Assembly (NCBI GenBank): GCA_016715075.1
Contig: JADKBK010000001.1
Location: forward strand, 62,001 to 126,000
DNA: 64,000 bases
Source: Bacteroidales bacterium
Lineage (GTDB): Bacteria > Bacteroidota > Bacteroidia > Bacteroidales > VadinHA17
Reading direction: 5' to 3'
The notes beneath the pieces were generated by a model. The model had not been told where the DNA came from. It searched no databases and saw only the letters and a program-made list of their open reading frames with translations. Position numbers and translations under genes: made by a program. Of the stretch, positions 18,586-31,300 are shown one piece after another. Position 1 is the first letter of the stretch. Each line of letters starts with the position of its first letter.

Positions 18586-19617
18586 ATGCTGAAAAAGGAA
18601 GAAACAGAAAGATTAGGACGGTTTATTGACGGCCAGGCGGACGACAGGGATTTAGCCTGGATTGATAGTATGTTTTTAAACGGTGAGGATAACGATATAT
18701 TGAGGCATTCTCTTAAAAAAGACTGGAACAGGATTGTTGGTGAGGAGACTCACTCCGGGGTTGATCTGAGTCATATTCTGGATAAGGTTCATCATATAAT
18801 CAGTAAAGATGAGAATCTGATAAGGCAGAAACCGTTTCAGAAACTATTGCGGATCTACATGAAGGTTGCGGCTATTTTGCTAATCCCGTTATTAATTGCT
18901 TTCCTGGTATACAATTTCACAGGAAAAAGCAGGGCAAAGGAGCTCTCCGTAAGTACTTCAATCTATGCTCCGTTGGGAGCCAGGGTTACATTCAATCTGC
19001 CGGATGGTACTACCGGGATGCTGAACAGTGGGTCGAAGATTAGTTATTCGATTCCATTCAATCGCGACCGATTTGTAAAACTTGACGGGGAAGCATGGTT
19101 TGATGTATACCATGACGAGAATAATCCTTTTGAAATTGCTTCGGGTAGTTCCACTGTTAAAGTATATGGTACACGTTTTAATATGAGTGCATATCCTGAA
19201 GAAAGTTATGTCGAGGTAGTTCTTGAAGAAGGTAAGGTCAGTTATAAGAATAAGGATATGCTGAAAGAGGTTTCCATTCTCCCTTCGGAAAGGTTGATTT
19301 TTCAGGATGGGAACATCTGTAAATCAGCTGCTGATCCTGCAAAGTACAGCGCATGGACAGAGGGGAAGCTTGTTTTCAGAGGAGATCCGATGGCTGAAGT
19401 AGCCCGGCGCATTGAAAGGGGGTATAATGTTAAGGTAAATATTGCAGATAAAGAGCTTAATAAGTATTCTTTCAGAGGGATATTTCTTGATGATTCTCTT
19501 GAGGATGTCCTTCGGTTCCTTTGTATGACATCTCCGATCAGGTATAGAAAATCTCCCAGGAAGATGATGCCGGATGGGACTTATGGTAAAGAAGAAGTTA
19601 CAATTTATCATAAATAA
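18586..19617 (+). CDS. FecR-family anti-sigma factor
   Basis: Intact, about 343 residues from the ATG at 18586 (MLKKEETERLGRFIDG). An in-frame ATG at 18544 adds 14 residues but overlaps the expected transcription start. The N-terminal cytoplasmic part would hold the ECF sigma factor. One transmembrane segment follows (VAAILLIPLLIAFLVYNF, about residue 95). The periplasmic FecR domain contains LPDGTTGMLNSGSKISYS and GEAWFDV, with VYGTRFNMSAYPEE. A C-terminal DUF4974-like domain (FRGIFLDDSLEDVLRFLC) is expected to contact the STN domain of SusC. It sits 141 bases before susC and is probably cotranscribed with it. Confidence 0.93.
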   Translation: MLKKEETERLGRFIDGQADDRDLAWIDSMFLNGEDNDILRHSLKKDWNRIVGEETHSGVDLSHILDKVHHIISKDENLIRQKPFQKLLRIYMKVAAILLIPLLIAFLVYNFTGKSRAKELSVSTSIYAPLGARVTFNLPDGTTGMLNSGSKISYSIPFNRDRFVKLDGEAWFDVYHDENNPFEIASGSSTVKVYGTRFNMSAYPEESYVEVVLEEGKVSYKNKDMLKEVSILPSERLIFQDGNICKSAADPAKYSAWTEGKLVFRGDPMAEVARRIERGYNVKVNIADKELNKYSFRGIFLDDSLEDVLRFLCMTSPIRYRKSPRKMMPDGTYGKEEVTIYHK

Positions 19618-19687
19618 TTATTAACTGAAACTAAACCCTCTAAAGCTATGAAAACGACAAATGGACCTTGATACACCGAATTAAAAA

Positions 19688-19713
19688 AGGGAAATCGCGC
19701 CAACAATTTCCCT
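19688..19713. other. Hairpin in the fecR-susC spacer
   Basis: AGGGAAAT (19688-19695) pairs with ATTTCCCT (19706-19713) around a ten-base loop. A-rich runs flank both sides, so on the minus strand it is a stem followed by a T tract, as for an intrinsic terminator. On the plus strand it would lie in the susC leader. It could attenuate susC or end an antisense transcript; neither can be decided here. Confidence 0.4.
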
Positions 19714-19758
19714 AAAAAACATCTTTCGATATTTTTAACTTAACAATACTACAAACCT

Positions 19759-22700
19759 ATGAAAAAAAACAAACCTTTCGGGGAATTGTTTTGTAGTTCT
19801 CTGAAAAAAACTTTACTAATTATGCGTATTGCTGCTATTCTTATGGTACTCGGAATTCTGCAAGCACGTGCTGTTGACGCCTATTCGCAGAATACAAGGC
19901 TTACTATCAATTTTTCTGAAACCGAACTTGTCAAAGTCCTTGATAAAATTGAGGATGAGAGTGAATTTTTCTTTCTCTACAATGAAAAACTGCTCGACAC
20001 CGAACGCAAAGTCAGCATTGCAGAAAAAGACCAGACTATTGGCGTTATTCTTGATGATTTATTTGCTGATACCGATGTTAAGTATTCAATAATTGACCGT
20101 AAGATTGTTCTTGCGCCTGAATATTTGTCAGAGGTACCACAACCACAGCAGAGAAGCGTCTCAGGAGTAATTACTGATGAAACCGGAAACCCTTTGCCCG
20201 GAGTGAACATTACTGTTGAAGGAACAACCACTGGGGTCATTTCTGATATCAACGGTAAATACTCTATTAATCTGTCAACTCAGAGTGCTGTTCTCGTTTT
20301 TTCATTCATGGGATACAATACACAAAAGGTCACAACTGATGGATCAGCTCCAGTCAATATCCAAATGATTACCTCAGCACTGGCTCTTGGAGAGGTGGTC
20401 GTGAGCAGTATTGGTTACGGAACCCAGAAGAGAAAAGATCTAACCGGTGCTGTTGCCCAGGTAAAAGCGCCGATCTTATGAAAACATCAGTTGTCGGTTT
20501 CGACCAGGCTTTACAGGGTAAGATGGCAGGGGTACAGGTAACCAACAACAGCGGTGAACCTGGAGGAAGCAGATCCATCCGCATCAGAGGTGTTGGCTCC
20601 ATTAACTCTTCCAATGAACCTCTGTACATCGTTGACGGGGTACCTTATGGCGATCTTAATGCTATAAATGTAAATGATATAGAACGCATTGACGTTTTGA
20701 AAGATGCTGCAGCTGCATCCATTTACGGATCAAGAGCTTCTAATGGTGTTGTACTCGTAACAACCAAGCGTGGTGCAAAAGGATTTGCCGTAAGCTTTGA
20801 CGCTTTTGCAGGAGTACAATCCGTTAGCAAAAAAATTAAAATGCTTAATGGCGCCCAGTTTGCTGAACTGGCTAACGAAAACCTTGTCAATGGAGGACTG
20901 CCGGCTAACCCCATGTGGAACAACCCTTCAACTGTTCAGGATAATGACTGGCAGGCGGCTCTTTTTCAACCGGCGGCCATGCAAAATTACAATCTGAATA
21001 TTTCTGGTGGAGGAGATAAGGTAACTACAATGTTTTCATTCGGTTACCTTGACCAGGGTGGTATCATAATCGGTTCCAGCTATAAAAGATATACAGCCAG
21101 ACTGAATACTGATTTCAACATATCCAAGAGAGTGAAAGCCGGTATTACAGTGAATGGCGCTTTTTCCAAAAAGGATAATATAGATTCGGGAGGTGATATG
21201 TCGGCTATAAATGCTGCTCTTTATATGGCTCCCACTACACCTATTAAAACAAGTACCGAGGGCTTATTTGGCCTGAATTCTGATGGCAGTCAGGATCCAA
21301 GTGGTAACTCATTTTATGGATATGATGGATATGTTTACCATACAAGGTTTGCAAATGTTAACTATTTCCCGCAGAACGTTAATAATCCGGTTGGTATCAG
21401 TGATAAATATCTGACTAACATTAATTCATCGCAGGATATCCTTGCCTCTACTTTCCTTGAACTGGAAGTGATTTCAGGCTTAAAAATCAGAAGTACCCTG
21501 AATCTCACATACGGGAACGGCTTCAGCGAAAACGGAAGGAAATCCGCTCCTGATGCACTTAATCTGATGGCACAATTAAATTCGACACCTACTTATAACC
21601 AGGGATGGAATAAATCTGACCAATGGAACTGGGTGAACACTATTGCTTATGCGAGGAGCTTTGGAAATCACAATGTTTCTGCAATTGCAGGTATGGATGC
21701 ACTTGAGCTCAATTCCACCTATGTGAGTATCAATACGACCAACGCACCTGAAGACCAGCAGTCCATAAGCGCTTCAAACATTGACACACGTATAATAAGC
21801 GGTTATCCCAGCGACTACGGCCTATTATCTTATTTCGCCAGGGCATCTTATGATTATAATGGTAAGTATTTGATTTCCGGAACCGTAAGGAGAGACGGAT
21901 CTTCCAATTTCGGACCCGAGAATAAATATGGAGTGTTCGGGTCAGGATCTATCGGATGGAGAATATCCCAGGAAAATTTCATGAAATCAATTGAATTTAT
22001 CAATGATTTAAAACTGAGAGCAAGTTACGGAACAGTGGGTAACCAGAATATCCCTCCCTTCAAATATCTGAGTACCTATACAAATGATGCCGGAACCTAT
22101 CAGTATACATTTGGACCAGGTAAGGTTCCAATCCCTGCAATCTATCAGAATAATTTCGGAGATCCAAACATCCATTGGGAAAAATCGACACAGCTGGATG
22201 TTGGATTTGATCTGGCAATCATGAAAAAACAAACTCTCATTCACATTTGATTATTATAAGAAAAAGCTTGATGACCTTCTGGGGTATTTTCCGGTGCCTG
22301 TCTATACCGGTGTATATGGGGTACCTTGCTAAAAACGGTTTTTCAATGGAAAACAGCGGTGTTGAACTTGCCGCTGAGTACCGTGAGAGTATAGGAGATG
22401 TGAATTTTAGTATTGGAGGAAATTTTGCATTTCTGGATAATAAGGTTACAAAGCTTACTGATAACCAGGGAGCGTATGTAACCCAGAGCATTTCACTCAC
22501 TTCACATGACGGCGGTGCGATAACCCAGACAGCCGTAGGAGGACGTATCGGTAATTTCCTGGGTTACCAGACTGCAGGGATCGCTCAAACAGATGCAGAA
22601 GCCGCTGCCGCACCTCTTGGCGGACTTTATGCAGGTGACAGACTCTATGAGGATGTAACTCCCGATGGTATAATAAATGCCAGTGATAAAGTTACCCTTG

Positions 22701-23227
22701 GAAATGGTTTGCCGAAATATACTTTTGGCTTTGATGTGAAAGCAGATTTCAAAGGTTTTGATATCTCTGCTTTTTTCGTTGGGCAAGCCGGTGTTCAGAT
22801 TGCCAATATGCTTCACGGAGCCATATATGATATGCGCTACCACAACTCCACAGGTATTGTAAATTGTTCAGCCGATCTGATGGACAGGTGGACGGGATCA
22901 GGCACATCCAACACAATGCCCCGTAATAACTATATGGCGCCTATTTCAAATGACTGGTTCTCTGATGTTTATATTGAGAACGGCAGCTTCTTAAGGTTAA
23001 GTAACCTGCAGATCGGATATTCGCTGGATCAGAGCCTTTTAAGCAAGGTGGGTATTAGTTCCCTCAGATTTTACGTAGCAGGACAGAACCTGCTGACCAT
23101 TACCAAATACTCAGGATATGATCCTGAAGTTGGAAGCCCTGGCCAGAATGTTCTGAGTACCGGTGCAGATTTCGGCCGTTACCCTTTAGCCAGGATGATA
23201 AGCCTGGGAGTGAATTTAAAGTTTTAA
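19759..23227 (+). CDS. SusC/RagA-family TonB-dependent transporter with STN domain, three frameshifts
   Basis: Outer-membrane importer for oligosaccharides, about 1155 residues when restored. A long signal region ends near VDAYSQ. An STN domain follows (TRLTINFSETELVKVLDKI... to about residue 115), the hallmark of transporters that signal through FecR/ECF sigma. The carboxypeptidase-like domain (VSGVITDETGNPLPGVNITV), the plug (DQALQGKMAGVQ...LYIVDGVPYG) and the barrel ending VNLKF follow. Frames break at about 20470 (one G missing in KGADLMKT), 22224 (extra A in an A run) and 22320 (extra G in GGGG). All three are one-base homopolymer changes with sequence continuing on both sides, so error is likelier than decay. 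Confidence 0.95.
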
Positions 23228-23261
23228 TAAATAGGGTATATAATTTATAAATAATAATAGT

Positions 23262-24754
23262 ATGAAAAATAATAAATATATCTTATGCTTAGGGGTTATC
23301 TTCCTGATAGCCGCCTGCACTGACATATTGGAAACCACTCCCAAAAGTGGTATTGTGAACGATGCCAGCTTTTTCAAGACCACTGCAGATTTTGACGCCT
23401 TTATGTTTGGCGCCTATATTGATGTGGGCGGTAGTTTCGATGGATCCGGAGTTGCCAACTGGATCAGGATAGGGGGCAATATCTCGCAGGATATCTATGC
23501 CTCAGATCAGATTCCAAAACCCGTTACCCAGTATTTAACCGCATCCAGCGGCTATATCAGCTCATTCTGGAAAGATTTCTATAAAATGAGCGCTAAAGCC
23601 AATCAGGTACTCGCAAAACTGCCCGATGCCGACATCCCTGCTGAAGATAAGACAAGGCTCGAAGGAGAGGCACTCTTTTTCAGGGATTCGCCTATTTTAA
23701 CATTGCCAGGGCTTTTGGAAGTGCTCCGTTAATTCTGACACCATTTGATATATCTCAGAATATTATGGAATGTACTCCGGAAGCACAGATCTGGGACCAG
23801 GTAATAGCAGATCTGACTGCAGCGGCACCCAAAATACCTGCGCTTGAGGACTGGGGATCCGAGAATCTTGGCCGCGCAACCAAAGGTGCTGTTTATGCTT
23901 ATCTGGCTAATGCCTACATGTATAAGGAGGACTGGACCAATGCCGAGACAGCTTCAAACAGCCTGATTGCACTTGGCACATACAGTCTCATGCCGGATGT
24001 GAGATCCGTATTTTCCCTTGCAAATCAAAATAATGTCGAATCGATATTTGAAGTTCAATACAGGGATATCCTGAACGGTAAAGTCAATTGGAACGGAAAT
24101 GGCGAAGCAGGGTCAGTTCTTCCCGAGTATACCTCTCCGAGGAATATCGGAAATGAATGGGCTCCGGCCGCTGGCTGGGGTGAAATGACCGGAAACATTA
24201 AACTCGCTGACTCTTTTGAACCGGGTGATGACCGCAGGGCAAAACTGATCGTCGCCACAGGAGAGGAATACCAGGGCGAATTAATGACAACTCCTCTTGT
24301 CCTTCCGGTTAATGCAACATGGGATCGTTCATGCTTTTCCACTAAATACTGGTATGGACCCTCTGACGTTGCAGGAGATGATTATCTCTTCAGAACCAAC
24401 GTACCAGTCATGCGATATGCGGAGTTTCTTCTTAACTATGCTGAGATCCTCTTCAAGGGTGGGAAAACCTCACTGGCATATCAGCAGTTGAACCTTGTCA
24501 GGGAAAGAGCTCTGCTGCCAGACCTTGTTGAATCTGCAGATGAGGCTACATTTATGACTGCCCTGATGAAGGAAAGAAGGGCTGAACTGAATTTTGAGTG
24601 CAACCTCTGGTTCCATTTTACAAGAACCGGTACAGCAGCCAATTTTCTCCAAACAGAACATGGCGTAACCTGGAACAATGCCTGGAGTAAATTACCGATT
24701 CCTCAGTCAGAAAGGGATCAGAATCCCAATCTGTGCCAGAATACGGGATATTAG
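23262..24754 (+). CDS. SusD/RagB-family glycan-binding lipoprotein, one frameshift
   Basis: Surface lipoprotein partner of SusC, about 497 residues. The lipobox Cys follows LIAA (residue 19). The N-terminal domain has SFFKTTADFDAFMFG. The TPR-like part includes ATKGAVYAYLANAYMYKEDW and the typical end region VMRYAEFLLNYAEIL, KERRAELNFE and LPIPQSERDQNPNLCQN. One G is missing at about 23692 (FRDS|AYFNIARAFG), splitting the frame. It begins 34 bases after susC. A rho-independent terminator follows at 24791. Confidence 0.95.
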
Positions 24755-24790
24755 TATAGTCTTTTCTTTGAAGATTTTGAGTTAGTTAAG

Positions 24791-24830
24791 GAGGGAGGGG
24801 AGATTTATCAACCCTCCCTCTATTAATTTT
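24791..24830 (+). terminator. Rho-independent terminator after susD
   Basis: GAGGGAGGG (24791-24799) pairs perfectly with CCCTCCCTC (24812-24820) around a 12-base loop and is followed by TATTAATTTT. It lies 36 bases after the susD stop, so it probably ends or attenuates the fecR-susCD transcript before the VCBS genes. Confidence 0.75.
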
Positions 24831-24924
24831 GGTACAGCGGAACTAACAGGTCAGGATTAATTCTATAATTTAATACAAATCATTATCTTAGTATTATCAG
24901 TAATTATTTCGATCATTAAAATAT

Positions 24925-27900
24925 ATGCGCTATTCCGTCATTTTGAAAATGAGTTGCTTCCTTGCTGCCGGATTCTTTTTTTCCTGTACATCATCCACTG
25001 AAAGGAAACCAGAGCTGCGGGCGTCAAAATCATTGTTCGAATATATACCATCCGGGGAAACGGGTATTACCTTTCAAAACAGACTCGTTCCCGACTATGA
25101 CATGAATGCAATGGAGTACAATTATTTTTACAATGGAGGAGGTGTAGCTGCTGCCGATTTCAATAATGATGGACTCACCGATCTTTATTTTACCGGTAAC
25201 CAGGTTTCCTCTGAATTTTATCTGAACAGGGGGGATTTCAAATTTGAAAATGTGACTCAAAAGGCCGGAGTGCAAACCCGGAATTGGGCAACAGGAGTCG
25301 CCGTTGCAGATATCAATAATGACGGACTGGCTGATATGTTTATCTCCTATGCTGGGTACAGGGATCCGGTAAGAAGAAAACATCAGCTGTTCATTAATAA
25401 GAAAGTAAATGCTGAAGGAATTCCTCTCTTTGAAGATGAGGCTGAAAAATATGGACTTGCAGATACCACTTATACCACTCAGGCTTGCTTTTTGGATTTT
25501 GACAGGGATGGTGACCTTGATCTGGTAATGATCAACCATATCCAGGATAAGACCAATCCAAATTATCCTAAGCCTAAGACGGACAATATCCGTTCAGCGG
25601 AATGTCCCAGGTTATACAGGAATGATAATGGCCATTTTACCGATAAATCTTTAGTTGCCGGTTTAAAGGAAAAAGGTTATAGACTGGGTATTAGTATCAG
25701 TGATATTAACCAGGATGGCTGGCCAGATATCTATATTACCAATGATTTCAGCTTTGATGATGCCCTGTACATTAACAATAGAAACGGGACATTTACCGAA
25801 AGCCTGCAAAAATATGTTCAACATACCTCCCGGTTCTCAATGGGATGCGACATTGCTGATTACAATAATGATTCATATCCCGATATCCTGACACTGGATA
25901 TGCTGCCCGATTCCAGCTACCGGCAGAAAATGATGAATGCCGCGATGAACAATGACAGGTTTAACTATTCATTATCCCTTGGTTATACTCCACAGTATTC
26001 CCGGAATATGCTTCAACTGAATAATGGACCGGATGTCAATGGCCAGTACAGCTTCTCGGAGATCGGTCAGATGGCAGGAATTTATATGACTGACTGGAGT
26101 TGGGCCCCCCTGTTTGCTGATTTTGATAACGATGGATGGAAAGACCTGGTTATCTCAAATGGGATACCTCTGGATGTGACCAATAACGACTATATTCTAT
26201 TTAGGGACAATGCCATTAAAAATGCTACAAATTATTCCTCCTTAAAAAAGGTGATACTGGGTAAAATAAAAACATTGATACCTGTTGAGAAATCCAACTT
26301 TATTTTTAAAAACCTGGGAGACCTCACTTTTAGCGATCAGTCTCTGGAGTGGGGAATGGATAAAAAAGGCTTCCATAACGGGGCCGTTTATGCAGATCTG
26401 GATCATGATGGTGATCTGGATCTCATTACAAGCGATATAAATAACTATCCATCAGTTTTCAGAAATAATTGCAATTCCCTTCTTCCCAATAATTATTTGA
26501 GAATAAAGCTGGAAGGACCTTTTTCGATCGGTGCTAAAATAAGCATCGATTGCTCTGGCAGGAAACAATTTCTTGAACACAACACTATCAGGGGATTTCA
26601 ATCCTCCCAGGAACCCGTTGCACATTTTGGCCTCGGCCCGGATACTCTTATCAGTGCGCTTAAAATAGTCTGGCAGGACGGAAAAATGCAACAGCTCGAT
26701 AATATTAAGGCCAACCAGCTTCTGACGCTGAGCTATAATGATGCAATTGCTGAGAGCAACAGCGAATTAAATAATACAGTCCGCAACAGGAATTCTTCTG
26801 CTGAGAATCCCCTCAGGACATCCGGGAATGGCATTTTGTTTACTGATATTACGGAATCTGCCGGGATTGATTTTACTCATTCTGAGACACCTTTCGAAGA
26901 CTTTGATTATGAGCCACTGCTACCTCATAAGTTTTCAAGGGAAGGCCCGCAAATGGCTGTTGGTGATGTGGATAAGAATGGATTTGATGGCCTTTGGATC
27001 GGTGGTCCTGATCATATTCCCGGTAAAATGTTCTTTCAGCAAAGGAATGGAACCTTTTTGTCTGAAAATATGCCTGACTCAATTCATGAAGACGCAGGGG
27101 CACTGTTTTTTGACGCCAACGGAGATAACTGGCTGGATTTGTATGTGGTGAGCGGGGGCAATGAGTTCAAGCCCAATTCATCATCCTATCAGGACCGCTT
27201 ATACATAAACGACAGGAAAGGAAATCTGAAACGTGATATTGATGCATTGCCAAAGGAATCCTACAGTGGTTCCTGTGTAGTTAGCGGAGATTTTAATAAG
27301 GATGGAGCAAAAGACCTCTTTGTCGGAGGAAGGGTAATTCCCGGAAGTTATCCGCTGCCACCGCGTTCACTAATCCTTCAGAACGATGGCAAAGGCCGGT
27401 TTCGGGATGTGACTGAATCGGTATGCCCTGAATTATTGAATCCGGGACTTGTTACTTCTGCTTTATGGTCAGACTTTGACAATGACGGCTGGACAGATCT
27501 GATTGTTACAGGTGAGTGGATGTCAGTTGAGTTCTTCAAAAATACAAATGGCACATTAAAACGATGGAAGAATAATCCTGAACTGGATTCGTCCAGAGGC
27601 TGGTGGTTCAGTATTACTGAAGGTGATTTTGACAATGACGGCGATATGGATTATATTGCAGGGAACCTGGGATTGAATAATAGATTCAATGTATCGCAGC
27701 AAACTCCTTTATCTGTCTATACTGGTGATTTCGACGGGAACGGAAAGATAGAATCCATTCTCACATACTATTTAAACGGGAAAGAATACACAGTAGCAGA
27801 CAGGGATCAGATAACCCTTGAATTGCCTTCCATAAAAAATAAGTTTGATACTTACGATAAATTTGCGAAAGCTGATTTTAGCCAGATTTTTACGAAGGAT

Positions 27901-28308
27901 AACATCAGTAATGCACTTCACCTTACTGCCACGAATCTTGAATCTGTTTATCTCGGGAATCAGGGCAATGGAAAATTTGTGATGAGATCTCTTCCCACTG
28001 AAGCCCAGGTCTCCGTTATTCAATCTGTAAGGCAAGGAGATTTTGATGGTGATGGGAACCTGGATGCTGTAATTATTGGGAACTATTTCAGTCCCGATTA
28101 TAATACCGGAAGATACGATGCATCATATGGTCTGCTTCTGAAGGGAAACGGCAGGGGTGAATTTACCCCTGTTCCGTCCTCTGTAAGCGGGATATCCATT
28201 GTTGGTGATGCAAGATCGGCAGCTGTTATGAAGATAAAAAGTTCAACCAGTCTTATGGTAGGTATCAATTCAGGCAAATTAAGATTCCTGAAGATTAACA
28301 GGTATTAA
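24925..28308 (+). CDS. Giant VCBS/FG-GAP repeat lipoprotein with ASPIC/UnbV domains, copy 1
   Basis: Intact 1127-residue predicted lipoprotein (FFFSCTSS, Cys near residue 21). Many calcium-binding DxDxDG loops form two FG-GAP/VCBS beta-propellers (DFNNDGLTDLYFTG, DFDRDGDLDLVM, DVDKNGFDGLWIGG). An ASPIC/UnbV module lies between them (FQSSQEPVAHFGLGPDTLIS...WQDGKMQQL, about residues 550-600). Such proteins often follow susCD in Bacteroidota PULs and are thought to bind or present glycans at the surface; a direct enzymatic role is unproven. A near full-length paralogue follows at 28398. Confidence 0.88.
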   Translation: MRYSVILKMSCFLAAGFFFSCTSSTERKPELRASKSLFEYIPSGETGITFQNRLVPDYDMNAMEYNYFYNGGGVAAADFNNDGLTDLYFTGNQVSSEFYLNRGDFKFENVTQKAGVQTRNWATGVAVADINNDGLADMFISYAGYRDPVRRKHQLFINKKVNAEGIPLFEDEAEKYGLADTTYTTQACFLDFDRDGDLDLVMINHIQDKTNPNYPKPKTDNIRSAECPRLYRNDNGHFTDKSLVAGLKEKGYRLGISISDINQDGWPDIYITNDFSFDDALYINNRNGTFTESLQKYVQHTSRFSMGCDIADYNNDSYPDILTLDMLPDSSYRQKMMNAAMNNDRFNYSLSLGYTPQYSRNMLQLNNGPDVNGQYSFSEIGQMAGIYMTDWSWAPLFADFDNDGWKDLVISNGIPLDVTNNDYILFRDNAIKNATNYSSLKKVILGKIKTLIPVEKSNFIFKNLGDLTFSDQSLEWGMDKKGFHNGAVYADLDHDGDLDLITSDINNYPSVFRNNCNSLLPNNYLRIKLEGPFSIGAKISIDCSGRKQFLEHNTIRGFQSSQEPVAHFGLGPDTLISALKIVWQDGKMQQLDNIKANQLLTLSYNDAIAESNSELNNTVRNRNSSAENPLRTSGNGILFTDITESAGIDFTHSETPFEDFDYEPLLPHKFSREGPQMAVGDVDKNGFDGLWIGGPDHIPGKMFFQQRNGTFLSENMPDSIHEDAGALFFDANGDNWLDLYVVSGGNEFKPNSSSYQDRLYINDRKGNLKRDIDALPKESYSGSCVVSGDFNKDGAKDLFVGGRVIPGSYPLPPRSLILQNDGKGRFRDVTESVCPELLNPGLVTSALWSDFDNDGWTDLIVTGEWMSVEFFKNTNGTLKRWKNNPELDSSRGWWFSITEGDFDNDGDMDYIAGNLGLNNRFNVSQQTPLSVYTGDFDGNGKIESILTYYLNGKEYTVADRDQITLELPSIKNKFDTYDKFAKADFSQIFTKDNISNALHLTATNLESVYLGNQGNGKFVMRSLPTEAQVSVIQSVRQGDFDGDGNLDAVIIGNYFSPDYNTGRYDASYGLLLKGNGRGEFTPVPSSVSGISIVGDARSAAVMKIKSSTSLMVGINSGKLRFLKINRY

Positions 28309-28397
28309 AGAATGTTAGTGGACCAGTTAAATTATAAAGTAATACTTACAGTTGACAAATTATAATATTAAGGTCTGAAACAAACTACATTACAATT

Positions 28398-31300
28398 ATG
28401 CAAAGGCTACCAGTTTTATTACTATCCCTTTTTTGCTTGCTTGAAAGTTGCCGTCAGACAGGCTATTCACCTCCCAAAAATGCTTTATTTACTAAACTAT
28501 CTCCTTCTGATTGCGGAATTGATTTCCGGAACGATATAACAGACGACTCTGTTTTTAATGAGGCTTCTTACAGGAATATTTACAATGGCGGTGGTATCGC
28601 TGTGGGGGATATAAATAATGATGGTTTGCCGGATGTGTTCATGACAGCAAACCAGGATAAAAACAAGTTATTCTTAAATAAAGGGAATCTTCACTTCGAG
28701 GATATTACAGATAAGGCAGGCATTGTTAAAGACCAAAAATGGAGCAACGGAGTAGCAATGGCGGATGTTAATGCGGATGGTTTGCTTGATATCTATGTTT
28801 GTGCAGCAGGCAGCATTGCAGGGGATACGAGAAAAAATGCCCTTTACATTAATCATGGTGATCTGACTTTTTCAGAAGAGGCGATCAAATATAATCTGGT
28901 TCTTGAAGGTGGAATATTTACACAGGCAGCATTTTTCGATTATGACAAGGATGGCGATCTTGATGCTTTTTTATTGGATAATGATCACACGGTGCCTACA
29001 ACTTCATATCCGGATGCCTCGGTTCGGAGCTTTCAAAATCAAAAGCAGGGCGACAAGCTGCTCAGAAATGATAATGGTGTCTTTACTGATGTGACTGAAT
29101 CTTCAGGTATTTTCGGGGCTCCATTCGGGTTTGGGCTTGGCTTATCCATTGCAGACCTTAACGGGGATAACTGGCCTGATATCTATATCTGCAATGATTT
29201 TTACCAGAAGGATTATCTTTATATAAATCAGCGGGATGGCAGGTTTCTTGAACTTAGCGATAAATGGTTGGGACATATGTCGTTTGCCAGCATGGGAGGA
29301 GACATTGCAGACTTAAATAATGATGGATTCCAGGATATCTATGCTACTGACATGCTCCCCGAAGATGACTACCGGTTAAAGAAAAACACTCGTTTCGATG
29401 GTTTTGATTCCTACACCAGGAGATATAAAGCAGGCTACCATCATCAGCTGTCAAGCAATATGCTTCAGCTTAATAATGGGGATAATACTTTTAACGAAAT
29501 AGCGCAATATGCCGGTGTCTATGCTACCGACTGGAGCTTTGGAGCAATCATTTTCGATATGAATAATGACGGTTGGAAAGACATTCTGGCATGCAATGGC
29601 ATGTATCTCGATGTGACTGATCAGGACTTCTCGGATTTTCTTGACAGGCAGGATATGGCGTATTTTATGAGCAGGGAGACATTGTCCGATTACCAGGTTA
29701 TTAAAAAAATGTCAGTCTCAGCGCCTCTTGTCAATTATGCCTTTTTAAATCAGAGGGATCTGACATTTAAGAATTTGTCCGGTGAATTAGGCCTTGGTGA
29801 ATCTGGATACAGCAATTCCGCAGCTTATGCCGACCTGGACAGGGACGGGGATTTAGATCTCATCATAAATAATATTAACTCAGAATGTTTTGTCTATCGC
29901 AATAATTCCACTGAAAAATATAAAAAGAACTTTCTTTGTGTGAAGTTGCAGGGAGCCGGAATGAATCCGTTCGGAACGGGTGCCTCTGTTACTGTCTATA
30001 CCGGAGGGTTGATGCAAAACCTTGAGAATTTTCCTGTAAGGGCTTTCAATCCTGTGTTGAACCTGTTCTGACTTTTGGTCTGAATAGTATGGCAAAGATA
30101 GATTCTCTTGTCGTCATATGGCCTGATGATAAAATACAACATCTTGATAATATTGAAGTTAACAAAGAATTGCTCTTAAGGCAGGAAGATGCGAATGACA
30201 ATTTCAGAATCAGGCCAGTCAATAAGAAGCCTGTTTTCATGGAAGTAACTTCTAAGTTGATTACTGGAAATATCATTCATAAGGAGAATGATTTTGTAGA
30301 TTTTAACAGAGAGATCCTTATGCCTCATTTGCTTTCTGCGGAAGGGCCAAAGATAGCTTCAGCTGATATTAACGGAGATCTGCTTGAAGATTTTGTAATC
30401 GGTTCGGCAAAGCATGATACAACAAAAGTATTCCTGCAGAATTCAAATGGCAGTTTCCGTCAATTATTTCCTCAGCCGGCATTTATACATGATAAAGAAT
30501 ATGAGGACGCGGGGATGGCATTTCTGGATGCTGATTTCGATGGAGATGCTGACCTCATTATTGCCAGCGGCGGGAATCTTGACCGGGCGGGAAGTAAATT
30601 GCTTGAGCCGCGGTTGTACATAAACAATGGGAAGGGCTTATTCGAACGCGATGACAGGAGATTGCCCCTCATTAGTGTAAATGCCTCCTGTATTGAAATT
30701 TTAGATTTCAATGATGATGGTGACACAGATATTTTCATTGAGGCAGAAGCTTACCTGGTCAATATGGAGCCACACCAAAGAGCTATCTGCTGCGGAATGA
30801 CCAGGGAATCTTCAGTGACGTTACTGCCAAAGTGGCTCCTGACCTCCAGGAACTCGGGATGGTAACTGATGCCAGCTGGGATGATATTGACGATGACGGC
30901 AAAAAGGAATTAATTGTTGTTGGTGAATGGTTGCCCATAACAATCTTTAAAAATGAAAGCGGACATCTGAATTTATCTCCGGAATTAAATCAGCAATTTG
31001 CCTTTACAAATGGCTGGTGGAATTGTATTAAAACAGTGGATATAGATAATGATGGCCATCTTGATTTAATAGCAGGTAATCTTGGTCTGAATACAAAAAT
31101 CAGGGCTGACAGCCTGCATCCTGCACGACTCTATCTGAATGACTTTGATAATAACGGAGTGGGAGAGTGCATCTTAACTTATTACAAGAACGATGGTAAA
31201 AGCTATCCATATTATCTACGAGATGATTTGGTTGCCCAGATACCAATTCTGAAGAAAAAGTTCCTGAAACATACTGATTATGCAGGCAAGACAATGGAAG

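Noticed and set aside
20470..22330. Programmed frameshifting in susC
   Set aside because: The breaks are one-base changes of both signs at ordinary short runs (GG, A6, GGGG), without slippery heptamer, stem or stop-Shine-Dalgarno context, and many unrelated genes show the same. Error is simpler.
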